A DNA stretch of 64,000 bases from Sulfomarinibacter sp963733915 (GCA_963733915.1 CAVTEP010000011.1:558001-622000), one strand, 5' to 3'. Shown: positions 8,751-20,674, numbered from the stretch's first letter. Notes: generated by a model from the sequence alone, not told the origin. Translations and numbers: made by a program.

Positions 8751-9170
8751 GTGCTGTATCTGGGAGTTGATCCTGGCGGAAGACGAATGGGCCTGGCGGT
8801 CGGCGACGACCTTCGGGGCGTCGCCTCGCCCTTGAAGATCGTTCCATACGACGGAGTCGAGCGGGCGGTTGATCGAATCATCAAAGAAGCCTCCGACATC
8901 GGCGCCACCCGCATTGTTCTCGGGCTTCCGTCCCTCGCGGACGGCTCGATAGGCGCCTCGGCGCGACGCAGCCAGCGACTCGCTGAGGCGCTTGGGGCCC
9001 GCGGGGCATCGGTCGTTTTCCAGGGCGAGTATCTGACCACCAACGAGGCCCGGCGTCGCGCGCGCACCGCAGGACGAGATCCCCGCCGCCCGGTAGACGA
9101 CATCGCGGCCCAGGTCCTGCTCGAGGAGTATCTCTGCTCGCGAGCTCCGGCGCCGCCGATAAAGCCGTGA
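8751..9170 (+). CDS. ruvX: Putative pre-16S rRNA nuclease / Holliday junction resolvase-like (YqgF)
   Basis: The 139-residue RNase H-fold protein starts VLYLGVDPGGRRMGLAVGDD, the YqgF motif with its metal-binding Asp, and ends with the second acidic site VDDIAAQVLLEEYL. YqgF/RuvX trims the 5' end of 16S rRNA in E. coli. An ORF extends upstream to 8655, but that part lies in the repeat element and is unlike the family. The GTG at 8751 gives the normal length and sits at the predicted transcription start. It is followed 10 bases later by mltG, a common neighbour. Confidence 0.88.
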   Translation: MLYLGVDPGGRRMGLAVGDDLRGVASPLKIVPYDGVERAVDRIIKEASDIGATRIVLGLPSLADGSIGASARRSQRLAEALGARGASVVFQGEYLTTNEARRRARTAGRDPRRPVDDIAAQVLLEEYLCSRAPAPPIKP

Positions 9171-9180
9171 TCGAGCCGCA

Positions 9181-10182
9181 ATGAAGCGCCGTCTCACGCT
9201 TGTCGTGATCGCACTCGGCGTGGTCGCCACGGCATCGGTAACGGCGTGGTGGTATCACATGCTGTGCGGGGTCCGCTCCGCGTCCGAGGTCGAGCTCGAC
9301 ATTGCAACCGGGTCTACGGCGCGAACGATTTTCGACGATCTCGCTCGGGTCTCGCTTCTTCCATCACCCATGGCTGGACGGTTGTACCTGCGGGTTCGGG
9401 CGTCGGGCAGAACGCTCCACTGGGGGCATTATGTCGTTCCGGCCGGCAGTCGGCCGGTGGACGTCCTCGAGATGCTCCTCGACGGCAGGGTCGAGATGTT
9501 CGAGGTCACGGTCGTCGAGGGCGCCGATGCGGTGACGATTGGCGATCAGTTCATCTCCCTCCGGGTCGGAACCGAGGCCGACTGGAGCGCCATCATCGAT
9601 CACACGGCATGGATTGCCGACATCGCCCCCGATGCGCCGTCGCTGGAGGGCTTTCTCTTCCCGGACACCTACCGATTCGCGGTCGGAGTCTCCGCAGACG
9701 CGGCGGCCAGGTACCTGGTCGACCGATTCGCGGCGGTTTGGAGAGAGGAGGTCGAAGCCGTTGCAACGTTGTGGGGGACGCCGCTCGAGATCGTCACCCT
9801 TGCATCACTGGTCGAGGCTGAAACGTCGCTCGATTCCGAACGCGGCCTGATTGCCGGCGTCTTTCTCAATCGTCTGCGCCGGGGAATGCTCCTCCAATGC
9901 GACCCGACCGTAATCTACGCTCTCAAACGGAATAATGCCTGGCAAGGACGCCTGCTGCGCATCCACTGGGAAACCGACGACCCATACAACACCTACCGTT
10001 ATCCAGGGCTGCCACCCGGCCCGATCAACTCGCCGGGTCGCGCCGCCCTGAGCTCGGCCATCTCGCCGGACACGACAGGGTTTCTCTACTTCGTCGCCCA
10101 TCCCGGCGGCGGTCACACGTTCTCTAGCACCCTAACCGAACACAATCGTGCGGTAGCCCACCTGCTGAGTTCGCGGCGTTGA
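9181..10182 (+). CDS. mltG: Endolytic murein transglycosylase MltG
   Basis: The 333-residue inner-membrane protein has one N-terminal transmembrane segment (about residues 5-23), a LysM-like region, and a YceG catalytic domain. The catalytic Glu is residue 212 in SLVEAET, and the domain continues with QCDPTVIYAL, DDPYNTYRYPGLPPGPINSPG and FVAHPGGGHTFSSTLTEHN, all conserved in MltG. It cuts nascent glycan strands in the periplasm and is thought to set their length. The ruvX-mltG pairing is widespread. Confidence 0.95.
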   Translation: MKRRLTLVVIALGVVATASVTAWWYHMLCGVRSASEVELDIATGSTARTIFDDLARVSLLPSPMAGRLYLRVRASGRTLHWGHYVVPAGSRPVDVLEMLLDGRVEMFEVTVVEGADAVTIGDQFISLRVGTEADWSAIIDHTAWIADIAPDAPSLEGFLFPDTYRFAVGVSADAAARYLVDRFAAVWREEVEAVATLWGTPLEIVTLASLVEAETSLDSERGLIAGVFLNRLRRGMLLQCDPTVIYALKRNNAWQGRLLRIHWETDDPYNTYRYPGLPPGPINSPGRAALSSAISPDTTGFLYFVAHPGGGHTFSSTLTEHNRAVAHLLSSRR

Positions 10183-10225
10183 CCGCTCACGCGGCGCGGT
10201 GGTAGCTTCGATCGGGAGGACATTC

Positions 10226-12190
10226 ATGGCCGAGGCCTACCGAACATTCGCTTCCTACCTCCGCTTCAAGGAGGTGCTCTCCGATCCCCTGGGCCATCTC
10301 TTCCGTGCCGGGGAGTTTGACAGCCGCGGCGTTCGCCGCATCGTGTGGCTGAGGGTCTTCGACGGTGCACATGTTCCGACCGCCGAGGTCGCCGCAGCAT
10401 TCGACCGCGCGCGAAAGGTCGCCGCCGGGGTCCAGTCGCCCAACGTCGCATCCGGTGTCGACCATGCCATTGACGGCTCGACCCCCGCCATCGCTTTCGA
10501 CTATGTGCCGTCGCAACCCCTGAGCCTGGTCTTTGCACGAGTGGCCGCCGAGCAGTTTCCGATCCCGGTCGACAATGCCCTCCTGATTGTCGAGAAGATC
10601 GCCCTCGCCCTCTCCATGACACTGACGGTCGAGGTGGACGGCGAGCGGGTCGTACACGGCTTTCTGCATCCCGGCCTGATCTTCGTGACCAACGACGGAG
10701 AGGGCGTCGTAACCGCCTTCGGCCTCGCTGAGCAACTGCTCGCGCTGGCGGATGACCACGGCGCGGCCACTCTCATCCATCCCTATCTCGCCCCCGAGGT
10801 CCTCGTGTCCCGAACCCCGAGTCGTCGCGGCGATGTCTACTCGTTGGGCGCGATACTTTTTCAGCTGCTGACGGGCTCGAGGCTGCCCGAAGCACCCGAG
10901 GCTCGCCAGGCGGCGCTCGATACTGCGCGCATGGCGTATGACGACGAGCCTCTCCCCGCCGACATCAAGGCACTTCTCCAGCGCTCCCTTGCCACCCGCG
11001 CCAACGACCGCTTCAGTTCGGCTGCAGATTTCAAAAAGGAGCTCGACCGGCTGCTCTACGGCGGCGCCTACAGTCCCACAACCTTCAATCTCGCCCTCTT
11101 CATGGACAGGCTCTTTCGCGCCGAGATCGAAACTGAGGAAAAAGAAAGAGCCCGCGAGCTCGAGCTTGATGTCAGCCCGTACCTGGCTCCGGTCGTCGAG
11201 CCGGAACCGGTGATCACACCCGAGCCCGAAACGCGGTCCGCCGCTCGTGTCGGCACCGGCGTCTGGGTGGGCGTCGCAGCGGCCGGGGCGGCCGTCGCGG
11301 CCGCCGTGCTGTGGCTGACCGTCTTGCGAGAGCCATCGGCTCCTCCGATCCCTCCGACCCCAACTGCCGAGGAGATCGCCGCCCAACGACAGGAGCAGGA
11401 TGAGAAGATGCGTGAGTTGGCCCAAGGCCTGGTGGCCGAAATGATGGCCGAAAAGGAAGCGCAGATCCGCACCGAGCTGCTCGATCGGCAAGCAAAGATC
11501 GATGAGCTCCAGCGCCGCCTCGCCGACAGCGAGCGCAGGGCGCAACAGGGTCAATTGAGCCGGGAAGAGCAACAGCGACGTGAAGACCTGCAACGCCAGA
11601 TCGCAGCCGAGGAGGAGGAACAGCGTCAGCGCGAGGTGGAGCTCGAGAAGGAACGACAACGTGCCGCCGACGAGGCCCGACAAAACGCCATTGCACAACA
11701 AACGGCGACCGCAGTTGCGGAGACGGCCGATGCGGCGGCGGTGCCCGAGACGATACAGGCCGTGGTGACACCGACACCGCCACCGCCGACAATGCCACCG
11801 GCCGCATCTTCGACCGCGCCGCCGACCCGCGTCCCGATACCCGAGCCGACAACAGCCGCCGCGCAGAAGCCTGGCGGCGCGCAGAATTCGGTTGTCGATC
11901 CCTCAGAGATCGATACGCTGCCGGTCCTTATCAAGGACGCCGAAGTGGAGTGGTCGCGCGCCGCGCTGTATTCGCGCCGGCAAGGGATTGTGATCGTCCA
12001 GGCAACAGTCGGCGCCGATGGTCTCGTTGAGAGCGTTGAGGTGCTGCGCGCGGATGATGCCGATTTCGGCATTCCAGAGGCGGTGATGGCGGCGGTGAGA
12101 AAGTACCGCTTCAAACCGGCGACCAAGGACGGAGTGCGTGTCAAAACTTACGCCACGGTGACCACGCCGTATCGGTTTGCCACTCGCTAA
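10226..12190 (+). CDS. Pseudokinase - transmembrane - coiled-coil - TonB C-terminal fusion protein
   Basis: The 654-residue product starts with a protein-kinase-like domain (about 1-285) that has lost its catalytic residues: the HRDLKPEN loop reads HGFLHPGLIF (from residue 144) and DFG reads AFG (164-166). The APE motif (189-191) and DVYSLGAILFQLLTG remain, so the fold is probably kept. A transmembrane helix (about 346-367), a Glu/Gln/Arg-rich coiled coil (about 385-500) and a Pro/Thr linker follow. The C-terminal ~90 residues (ARLYSRRQGIV-like start, VGADGLVESVEV, AVRKYRFKPA) are a TonB C-terminal domain. The ATG at 10226 has a GGGAGGA site. It may couple a cytoplasmic signal to a periplasmic or outer-membrane partner. 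The stop TAA lies in a repeat-like arm. Confidence 0.8.
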   Translation: MAEAYRTFASYLRFKEVLSDPLGHLFRAGEFDSRGVRRIVWLRVFDGAHVPTAEVAAAFDRARKVAAGVQSPNVASGVDHAIDGSTPAIAFDYVPSQPLSLVFARVAAEQFPIPVDNALLIVEKIALALSMTLTVEVDGERVVHGFLHPGLIFVTNDGEGVVTAFGLAEQLLALADDHGAATLIHPYLAPEVLVSRTPSRRGDVYSLGAILFQLLTGSRLPEAPEARQAALDTARMAYDDEPLPADIKALLQRSLATRANDRFSSAADFKKELDRLLYGGAYSPTTFNLALFMDRLFRAEIETEEKERARELELDVSPYLAPVVEPEPVITPEPETRSAARVGTGVWVGVAAAGAAVAAAVLWLTVLREPSAPPIPPTPTAEEIAAQRQEQDEKMRELAQGLVAEMMAEKEAQIRTELLDRQAKIDELQRRLADSERRAQQGQLSREEQQRREDLQRQIAAEEEEQRQREVELEKERQRAADEARQNAIAQQTATAVAETADAAAVPETIQAVVTPTPPPPTMPPAASSTAPPTRVPIPEPTTAAAQKPGGAQNSVVDPSEIDTLPVLIKDAEVEWSRAALYSRRQGIVIVQATVGADGLVESVEVLRADDADFGIPEAVMAAVRKYRFKPATKDGVRVKTYATVTTPYRFATR

Positions 12191-12208
12191 TCCGGATATT
12201 TCACTGAG
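12188..12208. repeat. Possible diverged solo arm of the dispersed repeat
   Basis: TAATCCGGATATTTCACTG matches the arm consensus TAGCCCGCTTATCTCACCG at most positions, and its TAA is the stop of the pseudokinase-TonB gene. The similarity is partial, so membership is tentative. Confidence 0.4.
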
Positions 12209-12230
12209 CTTCAGCGTGAGCTCTGCGGTC

Positions 12231-12258
12231 AAAAAAGGGCCGGGCATCCGCCCGGCCC
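12231..12258 (-). terminator. hup: Rho-independent terminator downstream of HU
   Basis: A 9-bp GC stem (GGGCCGGGC/GCCCGGCCC, ATCC loop) is followed on the minus strand by six T residues. It lies about 90 bases beyond the HU stop and can also form in transcripts of the converging TonB-fusion gene. Confidence 0.75.
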
Positions 12259-12344
12259 TCTTCATCGAATCAAGTTCATGGTCCGTGACCACCGGCCCGC
12301 ATCGGTCTCAAGCATGGGCCGGTGTGCTTTCGAGACGGCCGCTG

Positions 12345-12638
12345 CTACTTCTCGACGCGCTCGCGAAGGGTCTTGCCCGGCTTGAAGTGGACATACTTCT
12401 TGGCCGCGATAGTGATGGTCGCACCGGTCGCCGGGTTGCGCCCCTGGCGTGCACCGCGGTGTTTGGTGGCAAAGGTCCCAAACCCCGGGATGGTGACCTT
12501 CTCACCCGCATCCAGCGCCGATGCGATGAGGCCAGTGCGCGGATGGGCGGAGAACATCGTGTCGATGATTTCCGCGGCCTTCCCCTGGCTAACGCCGGTC
12601 TTCTTCGCAAGTTTCATAGCCATTTCGGTCTTGTTCAT
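12345..12638 (-). CDS. hup: HU-family DNA-binding protein
   Basis: The 97-residue histone-like protein binds and bends DNA as a dimer. It shows the family pattern: N-terminal helix MNKTEMAMKLAKKTGVSQGKAAEII, the GEKVTIPGFGTF strand pair, the arm RQGRNPATGATITIAA, and a terminal KPGKTLRERV helix. A GGAGG site lies 8 bases before the ATG and a good sigma-70 promoter lies upstream. It is monocistronic and converges on the TonB-fusion gene. Confidence 0.96.
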   Translation of the reverse strand: MNKTEMAMKLAKKTGVSQGKAAEIIDTMFSAHPRTGLIASALDAGEKVTIPGFGTFATKHRGARQGRNPATGATITIAAKKYVHFKPGKTLRERVEK

Positions 12639-12667
12639 AGGAACCTCCAGATCTAAGTTGTATTGAC

Positions 12668-12696
12668 ATAGTGGCCGCCTGGCGCTTCGCTGTCAA
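12668..12696 (-). promoter_or_regulatory. Promoter of the HU gene
   Basis: On the minus strand a perfect TTGACA (12691-12696) and CACTAT (12668-12673) are separated by 17 bases, about 30 bases upstream of the HU start codon. The rest of 12697-12893 shows no gene or clear signal. Confidence 0.65.
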
Positions 12697-12893
12697 GGGC
12701 AAAACCCCAGAAAACCCTGCAACCACGCTTGTTTTCGTGGAAATCCCGGGAAAAAAGTGACCCCGGAGGTGCAAATGGATCTCAAGCTCCGCGGCAACCG
12801 CGGACTCGTCACCTGCTCCCGAGTACACGTCAATGATCCACGGCCAACCGCAGATCGTTGATGGAGGTACCCGATAGTGTTGTGGGCACGGGT

Positions 12894-15707
<2,814 letters not shown>

Positions 15708-15853
15708 CGTCTCCGTCTCCGTCTGCGATCAGAAAAACGTCGTAACCACCCGTGACGTTCCCGCCGTGGCTGTGGTCAGGGCGGCGGACGCGGGTGCGCT
15801 CGCGCGGTCATCAATTTACGCCGCAATTACGCTGTCGTCAAATCGCGCCCTCG

Positions 15854-16315
15854 TTACTTCACGCGATCCTTGATCGCCTGCTCCGCCTCGCGATCGAGAG
15901 TGCGGCGGCGCAGGGTCTCGCGCTTGTCGTGGAGCTGCTTGCCGCGAGCCAACGCGATCTCCATCTTGATCAGGTTGCCGTCGAGGAAGACGGTCAAGGG
16001 TACGACGGTGAGCCCCTTCTCCCGGACCTTGCCGGCAAGGCGCTCGATCTCCCGCTTGTGAAGCAGCAGGCGGCGGCGGCGGACCGGATCATGGTGGGCG
16101 TAGCCGGCAGCATCGTAGGCGCCCACGTGGCAGCCGACGAGAAAGGCCTCACCGCCGACGAAGGCGATGTACGCCTCCTTGAGGTTGATTTTTCCCGAGC
16201 GGATCGCCTTGACCTCGGTACCGAGGAGCTCGATTCCGGCCGTCTCTCGCTCCAGGAGGTGATAGGTGTGGCGGGCTCTTCGATTGGTCGCCAGGACCCG
16301 GCGGCCGTCGCTCAT
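15854..16315 (-). CDS. smpB: SsrA-binding protein SmpB
   Basis: The 153-residue partner of tmRNA in ribosome rescue. Recognisable are the N-terminal NRRARHTYHLLERETAGIELLGTEVKAIR, GKINLKEAYI, CHVGAYDAAGYAHHDPVRRRRLLLHKREI and the basic C-terminal tail KRETLRRRTLDREAEQAIKDRVK that enters the decoding site. Its ATG overlaps the stop of the upstream HD-GYP gene by 4 bases (ATGA), so the two are coupled. The 146-base gap to uvrA holds only a short CCGTCT run. Confidence 0.96.
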   Translation of the reverse strand: MSDGRRVLATNRRARHTYHLLERETAGIELLGTEVKAIRSGKINLKEAYIAFVGGEAFLVGCHVGAYDAAGYAHHDPVRRRRLLLHKREIERLAGKVREKGLTVVPLTVFLDGNLIKMEIALARGKQLHDKRETLRRRTLDREAEQAIKDRVK

Positions 16316-17829
16316 CGCATCACCTTGCCGAGAACCTCCACCATCTGAGGATCGAACTGGTGCCCCTTGCCGCGGTCGATGATCTCGAACGCACGATCCG
16401 GGCTGACGGTGGGCCGGTAGCGGCCGGGTACGGTGAGAACATCAAAGACTTCGGCAACGTGCACGAGCCGGGCGAGGTACGGTATCTCCTCGCGTGCCAG
16501 GCGGTCCGGATACCCGGTGCCGTCCCAGCGCTCGTGGTGGTGGCGAACCGCTGCGATCACATCGTCGAGGCCGGTGCCGGCGAGGATCCGCTCTCCAAGC
16601 ATCGGGTGTTTCTGGTATCTGACTCGGTCGTCCGCCGAAGGCGCATCATTGCGATAGAGGCGCTCGTAGTCAAGCTCCCGCATGCCAACGTCGTGCAGCA
16701 GCCCGGCAAGCGCCGCGTCCTCCGTGAGACCGGACCCCAGATCGAGCTCCCTGGCCATCGAAAACACGAGACGTGACACGGACTCGGAATGCGCAACGAG
16801 ATCCGGGTAGGTCCGCACTCCGGGTTGCAGGAGTCGTCGCGCGAGGTTGCGGCGCGAAAACCGTAACGTCGATTTCTCGCAGGCGTCGTCGGCGCGCGCC
16901 TTGAGCCGGGCCAGGGTTGCCCGAGCGGCCGTCGCTCCACCGCCGGATATCACCGAGGCGGTGAGAGTCCCGACCGCAGAACGTTCGAGCAGCACCGCCG
17001 AAGCGATCATTGACGATGCCGTGGAATCCGCAACCGCTGGGACCCGCCGGACCTCGACGTGCCAGGATCCTCGATCCGGTGGCGCGACGCCTGCCTCGAC
17101 CAGAGCCGAGGTCTGATGGCGGACGAGGGCCTCGCGATCAAGCTCGGGCCCGCCCTCTCGCAGGTTGACAAGAGTTGCGGCGCCAGTCGCCACCGTCAGC
17201 GTCACCGCCACCGCTACCACCTGGTGTTCGAGAACGGCGTCGAGCGCCGCGTCGTGGACGCCCTCGAGAGCCGGCTCATCGAGCATCGGCGGCTGCGGTG
17301 GGCCGAGCTCGACGGGTCGCGGCGTTGGCTTTTCGACGACGTCGACGACCGCGCTGTCTTCGTCAGCCGCCACAAAGCCGCTTCGTTGCGCGAACTCGAC
17401 CATCGCCGTGGCGATCTTCTTCGCGTTGCTGACATCATTTCGTTCGAAGATGCGCTTGCGACCCTTGTCGCGCGCATCCACGAATCCGATGATCTCGTCG
17501 CCGGCGATCAGCGGCACCAGGAGGAGCTTCGAGTTGCCGGCGCTCTTGAGATAGTCGGTCAGGGGCCCAAGCTCGTTCTTCCGGTTGAAGGCCGCCGGAA
17601 TCCCGTTGAGCTCCCGCGCTTTCCTCACCATCGGCTCCTCGAGCCCGTGTTCGATGGCGAGGACATCGCGACGGCCAAATCCGTATTGAGTGGCGAGCAG
17701 GAATTTGCCTTCCGGGCCGTAGAGGTAGAGCGCGGCCCGGGTGCACTGGATCTCCTCGAGGAACCTGAACAGGACCTCCTTGAATCCACGTTCGATCTCC
17801 GGTGACCAGCCGGGTATGTTGGCGCTCAT
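16312..17829 (-). CDS. GAF - HD-GYP domain protein (predicted cyclic-di-GMP phosphodiesterase)
   Basis: The 505-residue protein has an N-terminal GAF-like sensor (about 15-150), a Pro-rich linker, a poorly conserved middle, and a C-terminal HD-GYP domain with LLHDVGM, KHPMLGERIL, RHHHERWDGTGYP and FDPQMVEVL. HD-GYP domains hydrolyse c-di-GMP or cGAMP. The usual VADVYDAL reads VAEVFDVL, so one acidic position is Glu. The ATG at 17829 is preferred to an upstream start at 17988 because the GAF domain begins right after it and a G-rich site precedes it. It is coupled to smpB, which gives no functional clue. Confidence 0.82.
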   Translation of the reverse strand: MSANIPGWSPEIERGFKEVLFRFLEEIQCTRAALYLYGPEGKFLLATQYGFGRRDVLAIEHGLEEPMVRKARELNGIPAAFNRKNELGPLTDYLKSAGNSKLLLVPLIAGDEIIGFVDARDKGRKRIFERNDVSNAKKIATAMVEFAQRSGFVAADEDSAVVDVVEKPTPRPVELGPPQPPMLDEPALEGVHDAALDAVLEHQVVAVAVTLTVATGAATLVNLREGGPELDREALVRHQTSALVEAGVAPPDRGSWHVEVRRVPAVADSTASSMIASAVLLERSAVGTLTASVISGGGATAARATLARLKARADDACEKSTLRFSRRNLARRLLQPGVRTYPDLVAHSESVSRLVFSMARELDLGSGLTEDAALAGLLHDVGMRELDYERLYRNDAPSADDRVRYQKHPMLGERILAGTGLDDVIAAVRHHHERWDGTGYPDRLAREEIPYLARLVHVAEVFDVLTVPGRYRPTVSPDRAFEIIDRGKGHQFDPQMVEVLGKVMR

Positions 17830-18009
17830 CGCGTCCCCCCCAATGCAGTCGCTGTAACCCTCATACTGTAACACCAGCCTGCCATTTCGGCGGAAATTCG
17901 ACCACGAATGCCAAATTCCACGCGCTGAAAGTCCTGCCACGAAACGAGATCGCTCACGTACCTTCCCGGCGCCGCACGAACGAGCCATTTCGGTTAGAAT
18001 TGCGGCTGT

Positions 18010-18534
18010 ATGTCGCCGGTTTTTGCCGCCCTCGTTCTCGCCGCAGTATCAGCCAGCGAGCCGATCCTCCTCGAGGTCGACCGTGGGAACAATGAGATTG
18101 TGGTGCGCTTCGAGCTCGCTTCAGAGTTGCCGGAGCCCGCAGCCGGAAGCCTTTCGTCAGGGGCGACCGTAGAGATCAACTACCCATTGAGGGTGTATTC
18201 GCGGCGCCGCATGATTCCCGACCGCCGGGTCTGGAAAGGTGTGGCGCGGGCGACAGTGGCCTTCGACGCCGTGACCGGGCGTTATCTGTGCCAGCTCGTG
18301 GTCAACGGTTCGACCACGGTCAGCCGAGAGGTGGAAACCGAGGACGCCGCGCGAAGGTGGCTCCTCGCGCCGCCGGCGGTCGAGGTGCCATTGCCACAGG
18401 CGCGCCGAGACGCGTACTTGCGGGTTCGCGTCCGGGCAGTGTTTGCGAGTGGCACCAGCTGGCTGGTCTTCCCGACCACCGAGGGGACCGACTGGGTTGA
18501 GGTGCGACTCGAGGCGCAACGGGACGTAGAATGA
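18010..18534 (+). CDS. DUF4390 family protein
   Basis: The 174-residue product has a short N-terminal hydrophobic segment (probable signal) and beta-rich content with YPLRVYSRRRMIPDRRVW and the C-terminal FPTTEGTDWVEVRL, resembling DUF4390. Genes of this family commonly sit directly before NtrY-type kinases, as here (34 bases before). A possible role as an extracytoplasmic partner of the kinase is inferred from position only. TAGAAT at 17995-18000 would place the transcript start only about 3 bases before the ATG. Confidence 0.7.
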   Translation: MSPVFAALVLAAVSASEPILLEVDRGNNEIVVRFELASELPEPAAGSLSSGATVEINYPLRVYSRRRMIPDRRVWKGVARATVAFDAVTGRYLCQLVVNGSTTVSREVETEDAARRWLLAPPAVEVPLPQARRDAYLRVRVRAVFASGTSWLVFPTTEGTDWVEVRLEAQRDVE

Positions 18535-18568
18535 CCCTCCCTTTCGGTGGCTCTCCGGAGACCGCCCC

Positions 18569-20653
18569 ATGAGACCGCTGCGCGAGACCTGGGGCCGCCA
18601 CCACCGAGAGAACAAGTCGTTGATCCGGGCGTTCGTGATTCTCATGCTCCTGTTGGCGGGCGGGTTTTACCTCCTCCAGCGCGCCCAGGAAACCTCACCG
18701 GAAGAGCTCACCAATCGGATCCTCCTCTTCGTCCTCTGGTATCTCGATATCTCGTTGATCCTCATCCTCAGCTTCATCCTCCTACGAAACGTGGTGCGGT
18801 TGGCGGTCGAACGCCGCGCTGGTGTTCTCGGGAGCCGATTTCGGACCAAGTTGGTCCTGACGTATGTCGGGCTCACATTCGTCCCGGTGATCCTCATCTT
18901 CCTGATCGCGACCAATCTCCTCCAGGGATCGATCGATCGCTGGTTTTCGGCCCCGGTGGAGACCATCCTTCGCGGCGGCGCCGAGGTCACGGTGGAGCTT
19001 CGAGAGTTGATCGAGGAACACCTCGAGCGGCAGGCGGCGGTCGCCTCCGAGGAGCTCGCGGGCGACGATCGCGAGCCGGATCTCGTCCGCCTGCAAAACC
19101 TCCTTGGGGTGGATCTGGTGGCGGTTTACGACGGCGACGATCTGGTGGAAATGGTCGCAGACCCACGCAGGATACCAGCCTCGCTACCGCCGTTACGGTG
19201 GGAGAACCTGCAGTCGGCGGGGGTGCGCGCCGACCGGTGGCGCGGCGGCCTCTTGCTCCGGGCGTGGAGCCCGACTGTGCGTGACGGCCGGGTCGTCGTC
19301 GGGGACATGCTGCCGCGCGAGCTGCTCCTGCACCTCGAAAACTCGATCGCCGCGGACGCCCAGTTTCAGGAAATGAAACAGAAGCAAGGCACGATCACGG
19401 CGACAACGGTCCTGGTTCTTCTCGCTGTGACCCTGCTGCTGCTCTTTGCCACCGTCTGGGTCGGCCTTTACCTTTCACGCCGGTTCACCGAGCCACTGTT
19501 GGTGGTCACTGCCGCCACCCAGCGCGTGGCTGAAGGCGATGCGATGGAGGAAGTGGACGTGCCGGCCTCGGACGAGGTTGCTGTTTTGGTGAATTCGTTT
19601 AACGCCATGGTCCGCCGGGTTCGCGCGACCGAAGCCGAGATCCTGGCCTCAAACCAGGAGCTGACGACATTATTGGCGACAGTACCAACAGGGGTGCTGT
19701 CCGTGGACGCCAACGGCGAACATTTTCGCCCAAATCCGGCTGCGGCGAAAATGCTCGGACACGCAGAGTGGGGGCACAGTTGGCGTCCTCTCGACGATCT
19801 CAATCGGCCTGGACTCGAAGGACTCCATGAGCGCCTGCTTCCGCAGCAACCGTCGAACATGAATTGTGAGCTCAACCTTGAAACCGGCGGCGAAACGGTT
19901 CATGTCGACATCACCTCCCGACCTCTTCCCGGTGGCGGGCGGGTGGTGGCGATTGATGACCTGACACAGCTGATCCAAGCCCAGCGGCAGGCGGCGTGGA
20001 GCGAGGTTGCGCAGCGAATCGCGCACGAAATCCGGAACCCGCTGACGCCGATTCAACTCGCGGCAGAGAGAATCCAGCGTCGCGCGGACGGTCTCGATCA
20101 AGAGCTTCGGGAGATCGTGATCTCGGGTTGCGAGGCGATCGTGGCTCAGGTGACGGGACTCAAGGAGCTCGTCGACGCCTTCCAAGAATATGCCAGGATG
20201 CCAACGATCAATCCTCAACCGACCGTTATTGACCGAATCCTGCGCGAGCTCTGCTCCCTCTACGGCGGAGTCCGCGACGGTCTCAATGTTCAAGTCAGGC
20301 TTCCCGACCACCCGGTCCGAGCCCTAGTTGACCCGATCCTCCTGCGGCAGGCCCTCGTCAACCTCCTCGACAATGCTGTCTGGGCGATTACCGGCGACGG
20401 CAACATCACAATAGTCGCCCGTGTCGCCGACGATGATGTCGTGATCGAAGTCGAGGACACCGGTGTCGGACTTCCGATCGAGGACACCGAAACCTTGGTT
20501 GAACCGTTTTTCTCCACCAAGGGGCGGGGGTCGGGTATGGGCTTGGCCCTGGTTCATCGCATCGTCGCCGACCACGGCGGTGCGCTTGAGCTGGAGGGCC
20601 TGGAATCGGGAGGAACTCGGGCGCGCCTCGTCTTTCACGGTGCGCGGATGTAG
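18569..20653 (+). CDS. NtrY-like membrane sensor histidine kinase
   Basis: The 694-residue kinase has several N-terminal transmembrane helices (about 20-38, 52-72, 95-115) and another near 275-300, a HAMP domain (about 300-350, RRFTEPLLVVTAATQRVAEGD), a PAS domain (about 365-460), and a HisKA box with the phospho-acceptor His in RIAHEIRNPLTPIQLAAERI. The ATPase core has NLLDNAVWAI (N box), VEDTGVGLP (G1) and GRGSGMGLALVHRIV. This order matches NtrY. No response regulator lies next to it, so its NtrX partner must be elsewhere. Confidence 0.9.
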   Translation: MRPLRETWGRHHRENKSLIRAFVILMLLLAGGFYLLQRAQETSPEELTNRILLFVLWYLDISLILILSFILLRNVVRLAVERRAGVLGSRFRTKLVLTYVGLTFVPVILIFLIATNLLQGSIDRWFSAPVETILRGGAEVTVELRELIEEHLERQAAVASEELAGDDREPDLVRLQNLLGVDLVAVYDGDDLVEMVADPRRIPASLPPLRWENLQSAGVRADRWRGGLLLRAWSPTVRDGRVVVGDMLPRELLLHLENSIAADAQFQEMKQKQGTITATTVLVLLAVTLLLLFATVWVGLYLSRRFTEPLLVVTAATQRVAEGDAMEEVDVPASDEVAVLVNSFNAMVRRVRATEAEILASNQELTTLLATVPTGVLSVDANGEHFRPNPAAAKMLGHAEWGHSWRPLDDLNRPGLEGLHERLLPQQPSNMNCELNLETGGETVHVDITSRPLPGGGRVVAIDDLTQLIQAQRQAAWSEVAQRIAHEIRNPLTPIQLAAERIQRRADGLDQELREIVISGCEAIVAQVTGLKELVDAFQEYARMPTINPQPTVIDRILRELCSLYGGVRDGLNVQVRLPDHPVRALVDPILLRQALVNLLDNAVWAITGDGNITIVARVADDDVVIEVEDTGVGLPIEDTETLVEPFFSTKGRGSGMGLALVHRIVADHGGALELEGLESGGTRARLVFHGARM

Positions 20654-20674
20654 ACGCGACCGCATGGTCCGCCG

